Shown here one piece after another: positions 1 through 5,097 of a stretch of 5,097 nucleotides of DNA. The notes below the pieces were generated by a model. It saw only the letters and a program-made list of their open reading frames with translations, did not search any database and had not been told where the DNA came from. Source of the stretch: Muribaculaceae bacterium (GTDB lineage Bacteria; Bacteroidota; Bacteroidia; Bacteroidales; Muribaculaceae); the NCBI GenBank assembly GCA_029052265.1, contig JAIDJJ010000345.1, positions 1 to 5,097 of the forward strand. Direction: 5' to 3'. Position numbers and translations under genes: made by a program. The stretch's first letter is position 1; every line of letters begins with the position of its first letter.

Positions 1-124
1 GTGGACTGGTTATGAATTGCCTGTAAGCCCAGATGGCGGCAAACACAAGAAGAATGCAGACGAGCAGAAACCCGCCGGCAACAATCAAGTCTTTCATCGG
101 TCGATTAAAAAAAGGCACTTTCAT
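1..124 (-). CDS. N-terminal part of an unidentified membrane-anchored or exported protein (runs off left edge)
   Basis: Only the first 41 codons are in the window, so the gene is partial at its 3' end. Read from the ATG at 124, the product starts with a short basic stretch (MKVPFFNRPMKD), then one strongly hydrophobic segment at about residues 13-34, then AYRQFITSP as the window ends. This is the layout of a signal anchor or uncleaved signal peptide with the N-terminus in the cytoplasm and the body outside. There is no lipobox: the one Cys lies in the middle of the hydrophobic stretch. A second in-frame ATG at 97 (residue 10) would give a more usual start, MKDLIVAGG, directly before the membrane segment. 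A promoter-like box ends only 4 nt before the ATG at 124, so the later start is a real alternative. The gene is divergent from the suf operon. Too little is visible to name a function. Cell-wall enzymes often begin this way, but nothing catalytic can be seen. Confidence 0.7.
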   Translation of the reverse strand, partial: MKVPFFNRPMKDLIVAGGFLLVCILLVFAAIWAYRQFITSP

Positions 125-128
125 AACA

Positions 129-158
129 CAAATTTAGCTAAAAAAACTGATTTTGAAA
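129..158 (-). promoter_or_regulatory. Putative promoter for the leftward gene
   Basis: On the minus strand, TAAATTTG at 136-129 matches the Bacteroidetes -7 consensus TAnnTTTG exactly. An imperfect -33 element, TTTC, lies at 158-155 with an 18-bp spacer. The -7 box ends only 4 nt before the ATG at 124, so transcription would begin at or very near that codon. The mRNA would be leaderless, or translation would begin at the second ATG at 97 with a leader of roughly 27 nt. The match is by eye against a known consensus, and the -33 box is only 3 of 4. Confidence 0.5.
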
Positions 159-229
159 CTTTGGAGAGAAAAATATTTTCAACATCAGGAGTCGATGGGA
201 GTTGATACGCATTAATGTCGTGTGGTAAT

Positions 230-260
230 TTTGTATTTTCGGCGATAAGAGTTAATTTTG
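230..260 (+). promoter_or_regulatory. Putative promoter of the CvpA-sufC-sufD-sufS operon
   Basis: TTTG at 230-233, a 19-bp spacer and TAATTTTG at 253-260 fit both elements and the spacing of the Bacteroidetes primary sigma factor promoter (TTTG, about 19 bp, TAnnTTTG). Transcription would begin at about 264-267, leaving a leader of under about 10 nt before the ATG at 274. The -33 TTTG is itself the end of another TAATTTTG at 226-233, which could serve as the -7 box of a second, upstream start with a weak GTTG at 201-204. No Shine-Dalgarno sequence precedes the ATG; the leader is A/T-rich, as is usual in this phylum. Confidence 0.65.
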
Positions 261-273
261 CAGAGTATATAAG

Positions 274-900
274 ATGAATGATGCGACGTATCATATCGTG
301 GTTATAGCGGTTGCCGTGCTGGCGGTGATAAAAGGATTTCGCCGTGGGTTCACAGGACAGGTGTCGGGTGTGCTTGGTTTTGCATTCGGCACAGTATGCG
401 CCCATGTTTTTGACAGCGAGGCGGAATCGTTGATGCGAAGTCTTCTTCCCGGGCTGGAGGGAAGGCTTGGAGCGGCGTTTATTTATAGTGTGACTTCGGC
501 AGCGTTAGTCTATGTGTCGGTGTTTCTTGCATTTCGCATATTTACGAAAGTGCTTAGAAGCGCGATGCAGGTGTTTTATGTAGGGATGCTTGACAAATTG
601 CTTGGGGCGGCATTCTGCCTGGCGAAATATATGCTGATTGTGTCGATCGTCTACAACCTGATACTGTGTGTCAATCCGACGTCACCTCTGATGAAATATG
701 CCACAGCTGAAGATGGCAACGTGGTCGAGGCAGTCATGATGCTGACTCCGAGTCTGCTCGGTTGCCACAGTTATGAAGACCTGTCGCATCTGATACAGCT
801 TAGAGAAGCTAAAAAAATAAGTCGCAACATAAATTGCATTCCCGATGTTATAATTGAAAAAAACGACGAGGGAGCCAAAATAAATATAAACAATGCTTAA
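274..900 (+). CDS. CvpA family inner-membrane protein
   Basis: This is a 208-residue integral membrane protein of the CvpA family (named after the E. coli protein needed for colicin V production); its biochemical role is not well established. The family pattern is visible: a short hydrophobic N-terminus at about residues 7-19, the basic glycine motif KGFRRGFTG at 20-28, a second hydrophobic segment at about 29-44, a third at about 67-90, and LDKLLGAAFCLAK at 106-118 leading into a fourth segment ending near 132. The last 75 or so residues are mostly polar and probably cytoplasmic, and the final 35 are Lys/Asn/Ile-rich. The start at 274 follows a good promoter by 13 nt and leaves the family N-terminus intact. 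It is the first gene of the operon, and its last codons overlap the start of sufC by 8 nt. I recall cvpA-like genes directly before suf genes in other Bacteroidales, but a functional link to Fe-S assembly is not shown. Confidence 0.85.
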   Translation: MNDATYHIVVIAVAVLAVIKGFRRGFTGQVSGVLGFAFGTVCAHVFDSEAESLMRSLLPGLEGRLGAAFIYSVTSAALVYVSVFLAFRIFTKVLRSAMQVFYVGMLDKLLGAAFCLAKYMLIVSIVYNLILCVNPTSPLMKYATAEDGNVVEAVMMLTPSLLGCHSYEDLSHLIQLREAKKISRNINCIPDVIIEKNDEGAKININNA

Positions 901-1660
901 AGTAAACAACCTGCATGCCGAGATCAACGGCAAAGAGATATTAAAGGGAATCAATCTCGAGGTCAGACCGGGGGAGGTGCACGCTATAATGGGTCCGAAC
1001 GGATCGGGTAAGTCAACGCTTTCTATGGTTCTTGCCGGCAATCCGGCATATACGGTGACCGGAGGGAGTGCCGAATTTTATGGTAAGGATCTCCTTTCCA
1101 TGGCTCCGGAAGTGAGAAGCCATGAAGGACTTTTCCTTGGGTTCCAATATCCGGTGGAGATTCCCGGAGTGTCGCTGGTCCATTTCATGCGGGCGGCTGT
1201 GAATGCCAAGCGGGAATATTTCGGAGAGCCACAGATGAGTGCCACCGAGTTTCTTAAAATGATGCGTGAAAAGCGTGCGATAGTGGAGCTTGACAATAAA
1301 CTTGCGTCCCGCTCAGTGAACGAAGGGTTTTCCGGGGGTGAGAAAAAAAGAAACGAGATATTCCAGATGGCTGTGCTTGAACCGAAACTGTCGATTCTTG
1401 ACGAGACAGACTCCGGTCTGGATATAGACGCGCTCAGGGTAGTGGCAGAAGGTGTCAATAAACTTAAGTCAGCCAACAACGCAACTATAGTCATCACCCA
1501 TTATCAACGTCTTCTCGACTATATCAAGCCTGAATTTATCCATATCCTTTATAAGGGAAGGATTGTGATGACGGGAGGTCCTGAGCTTGCTCTCGAACTT
1601 GAGGAAAGAGGATACGACTGGATCAAACAGCAAGTTGATAATGAAGAAATCAAAGGGTAA
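893..1660 (+). CDS. sufC: SufC, ABC-type ATPase of the SUF iron-sulfur cluster assembly complex
   Basis: SufC is the soluble ABC ATPase that, as a pair of subunits bound to SufB and SufD, uses ATP to reshape the scaffold on which Fe-S clusters are built. At 255 residues it has the usual length and every nucleotide-binding motif: Walker A GPNGSGKST at 34-42, Q-loop Gln85 in GFQYP, the signature in NEGFSGGEKKRNE at 143-155, Walker B ending in Asp170-Glu171, D-loop SGLD at 174-177, and switch His203. The SGGEKKRNE form and ETDSGLDIDAL are specific to SufC among ABC ATPases. The ATG at 893 lies inside the last codons of the CvpA-family gene, so translation is probably coupled. The stretch just before it (about 877-892) is A-rich, which favours initiation in Bacteroidota, and no Shine-Dalgarno is seen. 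sufD follows after 5 nt. In most SUF operons sufB comes next to sufC; here it is absent. Confidence 0.97.
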   Translation: MLKVNNLHAEINGKEILKGINLEVRPGEVHAIMGPNGSGKSTLSMVLAGNPAYTVTGGSAEFYGKDLLSMAPEVRSHEGLFLGFQYPVEIPGVSLVHFMRAAVNAKREYFGEPQMSATEFLKMMREKRAIVELDNKLASRSVNEGFSGGEKKRNEIFQMAVLEPKLSILDETDSGLDIDALRVVAEGVNKLKSANNATIVITHYQRLLDYIKPEFIHILYKGRIVMTGGPELALELEERGYDWIKQQVDNEEIKG

Positions 1661-1665
1661 GTGAT

Positions 1666-3021
1666 ATGGGCGCTTTGCAACAGTATATCGACCTTTATAA
1701 GGAGCATCGGAATCTGGTTGATTCGGGGAGTGCGTCTGTGCTTAACAGTAAGCGGCAGGCTGCTCTTGAAAAGCTTGAAGGAATGGTGCTGCCTGTCAAA
1801 GGATCGGAAAATTATGAAACCACAGATCTCGGGGAATTGCTTTCTCCGGACTATGGATTGAATCTTGCCCGGATTGGTATGGAAGTGAATCCGGCAGCCA
1901 CTTTCCATTGCGGTGTGCCTAGCCTGACCACCTCAATGTTTTTTTCGGTTAATGATCTTTATGCCGAATCGAGGAATGCGCAAGATGGTTTGCCTGAAGG
2001 GGTATTCGTTGGAAGTCTGCGCAAATTCGCTACGGATCACCCGGAAGTGTGCGCGCGTTATTACGGAGCGTGCGCAGATATTGATAACCCTGTAGTGGCG
2101 CTTGACACTCTTCTTGTGCAGGACGGTATCGCAGTGTGGGTGAAAAAAGGGGTCAAGGTAGAAAAGCCGATACAGATAGTCAACATACTCCAGAACGGTT
2201 CCCCCCTTATGGCGGTGAGAAGGGTGCTTGTGATACTTGAGGAAGACTCGGAAATCCGGATCCTTACTTGCGACCATACCCAGAATCCGGATGTGGAGTT
2301 TCTGGCATTGCAGACCATAGAGATCTTCGCGGAGAAAAATTCGCGCCTGGATTATTATGACCTCGAAGAGAGTACGGAAAAAACAACCCGTCTTTCATCC
2401 ATGTATGTCAGAGAGGGGGAAGGGTGTGATCTTGTGATAGACGGGATAACTCTTTATAACGGAATCACACGGAATGAATATTATTCAGTATTCGAAGGTG
2501 AGCATGCGTCGCTTCATCTGTATGGAATGGGAATAGAAGACCGTAAGCGTCATCTTGACTCATATTCAAGAATCGAGCATAAGAAGGGTCACTGCAATAC
2601 GGATGAACTTTTCAAGTATGTGCTGGATGATGAGGCGACCGGGGCGTTTACCGGCATGATCAAAGTGGATCAGGGGGCAGACAAGACGGAGGCGTATCAG
2701 AACAACCGCAATATAGTGGGCAGTGACGCTGCCAGGATGTATTCAAAACCTCAGCTTGAAATCTACAATGACGATGTGAAATGCAGCCACGGCACAGCGA
2801 TAGGACAACTTGACGATATGCAGGTGTTTTACATGCGTACGCGCGGGTTGTCGGAGAATACAGCCAAACTGTTGTTGAAACAGGCATTCATGGCAGATGT
2901 CATAGATGCCGTGCGGCTGCCCGGTCTTAAAGAACGTCTCCATATGCTTGTGGAGAAAAGATTTGCAGGAGGGGTTTCAAGTTGTGCCGCATGCAATTCT
3001 TCCTGCAATAGTGAGAAATGA
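1666..3021 (+). CDS. sufD: SufD, SUF iron-sulfur scaffold subunit (SufB/SufD family)
   Basis: SufD is the partner of SufB in the SufBC2D scaffold and takes part in iron acquisition and cluster assembly. The 451-residue protein has the family's beta-helix core at about residues 140-370, with recognisable blocks: DGIAVWVKKGVKVEKPIQ at 153-170, QNNRNIV at 345-351 and CSHG at 373-376, followed by GQLDDMQVFYMRTRGL to 395 and a helical C-terminal part. His375 aligns with the functional His360 of E. coli SufD. At the position where SufB has its catalytic Cys405 (FYCQQRG), this protein has Met390, so it is SufD rather than SufB. The ATG at 1666 is 5 nt after sufC; the stop overlaps the sufS start as ATGA. 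Unusually, the tail carries three close cysteines, C440-x2-C443-x3-C447, four residues before the end. Whether that tail is common in relatives needs an alignment. Confidence 0.94.
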   Translation: MGALQQYIDLYKEHRNLVDSGSASVLNSKRQAALEKLEGMVLPVKGSENYETTDLGELLSPDYGLNLARIGMEVNPAATFHCGVPSLTTSMFFSVNDLYAESRNAQDGLPEGVFVGSLRKFATDHPEVCARYYGACADIDNPVVALDTLLVQDGIAVWVKKGVKVEKPIQIVNILQNGSPLMAVRRVLVILEEDSEIRILTCDHTQNPDVEFLALQTIEIFAEKNSRLDYYDLEESTEKTTRLSSMYVREGEGCDLVIDGITLYNGITRNEYYSVFEGEHASLHLYGMGIEDRKRHLDSYSRIEHKKGHCNTDELFKYVLDDEATGAFTGMIKVDQGADKTEAYQNNRNIVGSDAARMYSKPQLEIYNDDVKCSHGTAIGQLDDMQVFYMRTRGLSENTAKLLLKQAFMADVIDAVRLPGLKERLHMLVEKRFAGGVSSCAACNSSCNSEK

Positions 3022-4244
3022 ACATGGAAAAATTTGATGTAAACAGACTCAGGGAGGAATTTCCGATACTTTCAAGGGATGTGGCGGGTAAACCTATGGT
3101 CTATCTCGATAATGGTGCCACTTCCCAGACTCCACGCAGGGTTGTGGAGGAAATAATGCGGATCTATACCCATACCAAGGCAAATGTTCACCGCGGAGTG
3201 CACACGCTGTCGCAGGAGATGACCGACATGCAGGAACGCACGCGAGAAAAAATACGCAGTTATATAAATGCCGGTTCGATAGAGGAGGTGATTTTTACCC
3301 GTGGAACCACCGAAGGGATCAATCTTGTGGCTTCATCTTTCGGAAGCAGATTCAAGAAGGGTGATGAGATTATCCTCACGGTGATGGAACATCATGCCAA
3401 TATCGTGCCCTGGCAGCTTCTCAGAGACAGAACGGGAATCGTGATAAGGGTTGTGGACATCAATGATAAAGGTGAGCTCGACCTTGACCAATACCGTTCT
3501 CTGTTTAATGAGCGTACTGTCATGGCTTCGTTTTGTCATGTCAGCAATGTGCTCGGCACGGTCAATCCGGTGAAGGAGATGGTTGAATATGCACATTCAA
3601 GGAATGTGCCTGTCTTGATTGACGGAGCCCAGGCATCTCCACACATGTATATCGACATGCAGGATATCGACTGTGACTTTTATGTGTTTTCTTCGCATAA
3701 GATGTATGGTCCCACAGGTATCGGGGTGCTTTATGGAAAGAAAAAGTGGCTTGAGGAGATGCCTCCTTACCAGGGAGGGGGAGAAATGATCGGCAAGGTG
3801 ACTTTTGAACATACTACATATGCCGATCTTCCATTCAAATTTGAAGCGGGCACCCCGGATTTTGTGGATATAGCGGCGCTTTCAAAAGGAATAGATTTCA
3901 TTGAAGAGGTCGGTATGGAGAATATTGCGGCTCATGAGAGGGAGCTGCTTGATTACACTCAGAAAAAGATGGTGGAAATCCCAGGTCTCAAGATATACGG
4001 CACAGCTGACCATAAGGATGCCGTGATATCTTTTTTGGTTGGTAATATTCATCCTTATGATCTTGGATTGCTTCTTGACAAACAGGGGGTGGAGGTCCGC
4101 ACAGGGCATCATTGTGCGATGCCGTTGATGGATCGTCTTGGTATTCCCGGGACGGTCAGGGTTTCCTTTGCCGCTTACAATACGATAGAAGAGGCAGATG
4201 CATTCATCAATGCTCTAAAAAAAGCAGTGGCTATCCTCGGGTGA
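3018..4244 (+). CDS. sufS: SufS, PLP-dependent cysteine desulfurase (class V aminotransferase fold)
   Basis: SufS converts L-cysteine to L-alanine and holds the released sulfur as a persulfide, which is passed on for Fe-S cluster assembly. The 408-residue length is typical. Key residues are visible: His125-His126 in MEHHAN, the base stacked on PLP; Asp202 and Gln205 in IDGAQA, which contact PLP; Lys228 in SSHKMYGPTG, the Schiff-base lysine; and Cys366 in RTGHHCAMPLM, the persulfide cysteine in the short loop typical of group II desulfurases. RVSFAAYNT at 382-390 closes the active site. The start at 3018 overlaps the sufD stop (ATGA), indicating translational coupling; a second in-frame ATG at 3024 would shorten it by two residues. 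No sufE or sufU, the usual sulfur acceptors of this type, follows: the operon ends at a strong hairpin 17 nt downstream. Selenocysteine lyase activity is also known in this family and cannot be excluded. Confidence 0.96.
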   Translation: MNMEKFDVNRLREEFPILSRDVAGKPMVYLDNGATSQTPRRVVEEIMRIYTHTKANVHRGVHTLSQEMTDMQERTREKIRSYINAGSIEEVIFTRGTTEGINLVASSFGSRFKKGDEIILTVMEHHANIVPWQLLRDRTGIVIRVVDINDKGELDLDQYRSLFNERTVMASFCHVSNVLGTVNPVKEMVEYAHSRNVPVLIDGAQASPHMYIDMQDIDCDFYVFSSHKMYGPTGIGVLYGKKKWLEEMPPYQGGGEMIGKVTFEHTTYADLPFKFEAGTPDFVDIAALSKGIDFIEEVGMENIAAHERELLDYTQKKMVEIPGLKIYGTADHKDAVISFLVGNIHPYDLGLLLDKQGVEVRTGHHCAMPLMDRLGIPGTVRVSFAAYNTIEEADAFINALKKAVAILG

Positions 4245-4260
4245 TTGTCCCTGATATATG

Positions 4261-4307
4261 AGTTATTGCCATCCGGTTTCATTTCAAACCGGATGGCAAT
4301 AACTTTT
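4261..4307 (+). terminator. Intrinsic terminator of the suf operon
   Basis: A perfect 19-bp inverted repeat (4261-4279 and 4286-4304) with a 6-nt loop, CATTTC, begins 17 nt after the sufS stop codon. The stem has a GC-rich core (CCATCCGG). The right arm ends in a short T run at 4304-4307, so the U-tract is weak; the long perfect stem is the main evidence. Confidence 0.85.
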
Positions 4308-4481
4308 GATCGGGATGTCGTTAGTTGTTAGTTAGTAATTGGTTGATTGGAGTAATGGTCATTGATGATAAACAAAAACTTTGTTTTTGAACCGGACAAT
4401 GCTCGCGTTATACTTTATGACATAGTCAAAATTATCTTGTAAATATATCGCTCAGACGTAAATGACAGCGGGACTCTGAAA
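4308..4481. other. Intergenic stretch with no recognised gene
   Basis: This lies between the suf terminator and the hairpins assigned to lgt. It is A/T-rich and has no ORF of note: one ATG at 4355 opens only 11 codons. It begins with a low-complexity run built from TTAGT and TTGAT units at about 4320-4350. It also holds a small inverted repeat, CAAAAAC-TTT-GTTTTTG, at 4373-4389, and a weak promoter-like pair (TTTG at 4386-4389, TACTTTAT at 4411-4418, 21-bp spacer). I see no convincing function. Confidence 0.5.
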
Positions 4482-4522
4482 TTAATGCACCCCGAAAACC
4501 CTGGGTTTTCGGGGTGCATTAA
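4482..4522 (-). terminator. Strong hairpin, probable terminator of lgt (possibly bidirectional)
   Basis: A perfect 19-bp stem (4482-4500 with 4504-4522) closes on a 3-nt loop, with a GC-rich CACCCCG/CGGGGTG core. In the leftward direction it lies about 70 nt after the lgt stop codon and ends in a T-rich sequence (ATTAATTTC). In the rightward direction it is followed by TAAAAATATTA, a poor U-tract. It is assigned to lgt by position and could stop transcription from both sides of this convergent region. Confidence 0.75.
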
Positions 4523-4533
4523 AAATATTAATG

Positions 4534-4561
4534 ACCGGATCCGGAATGCCGGTTATCCGGT
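4534..4561 (-). terminator. Second, bulged hairpin just downstream of lgt
   Basis: ACCGGAT at 4534-4540 pairs with ATCCGGT at 4555-4561, and the inner CCGG at 4541-4544 pairs with CCGG at 4549-4552, leaving an AATG loop and a 2-nt TT bulge. It lies 30 nt after the lgt stop. Read leftward it is followed, after about 8 nt, by an A/T-rich run including five T. It may be the first of two tandem lgt terminators, or a 3'-end stabilising structure. Confidence 0.5.
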
Positions 4562-4591
4562 AAAAATAACTAAAGCAGTGTTATATTGATA

Positions 4592-5097
4592 TTACCCTTT
4601 ATATGGTTGTTTTGACTTGCCATGAGGAGAAGACGGTATTTCCTCTGCAAATCTGTTGGGAAATGTCCAATGCTGGCGCGGATGAACCATAGCCCAGATG
4701 ACGAGGAAAATCCCCAAAAGTATGAATGGTATGCTGAGTAGCTGCCCCATATTGATGCCATAGGTGGCAATCATCTCATATTCGGAGTCAACCTGAACAT
4801 TTTTGACATATTCGATAAAGAACCTTGGCACGAATATTCCGAGGAAGAATGTCCCGAGAATAAGGTAGGGTCTTTCTTCTGCATTCTTTTTCCAATACAT
4901 CCACATCAGCAAGGCGAAAAGAATGAAATAGCATGCCGCTTCGTAGATCTGGGTAGGATGTTTTGGAACAGTCTCATTCTCTCTCAAAAAGATGAATCCC
5001 CATGGAAGATCAGTGGGTCCTCCATATATTTCACTGTTCATGAGATTTCCGAGACGAATAAGTCCCCCCACAAGGGCTCCCGGGATTACCAGGTTGT
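4592..5097 (-). CDS. lgt: Lgt, prolipoprotein diacylglyceryl transferase, C-terminal part (starts beyond right edge)
   Basis: Lgt is the inner-membrane enzyme that moves diacylglycerol from phosphatidylglycerol to the lipobox cysteine of prolipoproteins, the first step of lipoprotein maturation. The last 167 residues are present, perhaps 60% of a normal Lgt. The open frame continues to the window edge and no start is visible: the GTG at 5071 is an internal valine codon, since upstream codons NLVIPGAL fit the family. The Lgt signature is clear in IRLGNLMNSEIYG, with the conserved Arg, Asn and Glu (E. coli Arg143, Asn146, Glu151). HPTQIYEA follows, then three hydrophobic segments. Between and within these is PRFFIEYVK, matching the region of E. 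coli Arg239 and Glu243. The protein ends in a polar, probably cytoplasmic tail of about 30 residues. It is convergent with the suf operon and separated from it by hairpins, so it is likely an independent transcription unit. Confidence 0.95.
   Translation of the reverse strand, partial: NLVIPGALVGGLIRLGNLMNSEIYGGPTDLPWGFIFLRENETVPKHPTQIYEAACYFILFALLMWMYWKKNAEERPYLILGTFFLGIFVPRFFIEYVKNVQVDSEYEMIATYGINMGQLLSIPFILLGIFLVIWAMVHPRQHWTFPNRFAEEIPSSPHGKSKQPYKG

Noticed and set aside
1..124. Naming the leftward gene as a cell-wall hydrolase (MltG- or lysozyme-like)
   Set aside because: Only a basic start and one membrane segment are visible, which many unrelated proteins share.
203..293. Inverted repeat TGATACG (203-209) and CGTATCA (287-293) around the operon promoter
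   Set aside because: Only 7 bp, separated by 77 nt and extending into coding sequence; it is likely chance.
121..405. A minus-strand ORF of 94 codons across the divergent promoter region and the start of the CvpA-family gene
   Set aside because: It overlaps both promoters and the well-supported CvpA-family start, and its product looks like random translation, with no recognisable motif.
849..856. Internal promoter for sufC (TATAATTG inside the CvpA-family gene)
   Set aside because: It has one mismatch to TAnnTTTG and no -33 TTTG at the right distance; the A/T richness is explained by the translation start region of sufC.
1661..1861. A plus-strand ORF of 66 codons inside the start of sufD
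   Set aside because: It is another frame of sufD, gives no family-like protein and lies wholly within a strongly supported gene.
1078..2943. Several minus-strand ORFs of 66-139 codons opposite sufC and sufD
   Set aside because: All are antisense shadows of conserved genes, and none has a plausible start region or family motif.
1666..3021. Reading this gene as SufB, or as a single SufB/SufD ancestor-like scaffold
   Set aside because: The CSHG motif and Met at the SufB Cys405 position fit SufD, so it does not by itself replace SufB.
4373..4389. Small hairpin CAAAAAC-TTT-GTTTTTG as a terminator
   Set aside because: The stem is A/T-rich and only 7 bp, far from any gene end, and the suf operon already has a strong terminator upstream.

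Overview
The window looks like a chromosomal segment from a member of the Bacteroidota, probably order Bacteroidales. Three things point there: the putative promoters fit the Bacteroidetes primary sigma consensus (TTTG, about 19 bp, TAnnTTTG); translation starts are preceded by A/T-rich sequence rather than Shine-Dalgarno motifs; and a CvpA-family gene sits next to suf genes, an arrangement I recall from Bacteroides-type genomes. No mobile element, CRISPR array, rRNA or tRNA gene is visible.

Layout. (1) Positions 1-124, minus strand: the first 41 codons of an unidentified membrane-anchored protein that runs off the left edge. (2) Positions 125-273: a divergent promoter region with a good promoter for the rightward genes and a plausible one for the leftward gene. 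(3) Positions 274-4244, plus strand: four tightly packed genes, a CvpA-family membrane protein, sufC, sufD and sufS. They are joined by an 8-nt overlap, a 5-nt gap and a 4-nt ATGA overlap, so they are almost certainly one operon. (4) Positions 4245-4591: a convergent intergenic region with three hairpins, one ending the suf operon and two probably ending the leftward gene. (5) Positions 4592-5097, minus strand: the C-terminal part of lgt, the prolipoprotein diacylglyceryl transferase, whose start lies beyond the right edge.

How the genes work together. SufS takes sulfur from cysteine, and SufC and SufD form part of the ATP-driven scaffold that builds Fe-S clusters. The scaffold normally needs SufB as well, and no sufB is present: sufC starts inside the end of the CvpA-family gene, exactly where I would expect sufB. 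The one SufB/SufD-family protein here has SufD features (Cys-Ser-His-Gly near residue 375, and Met rather than Cys at the SufB catalytic position). The missing sufB and the cysteine-rich tail of SufD are the points most worth a second look. Otherwise the window is ordinary housekeeping DNA, and I do not see a clearly new biological system in it.
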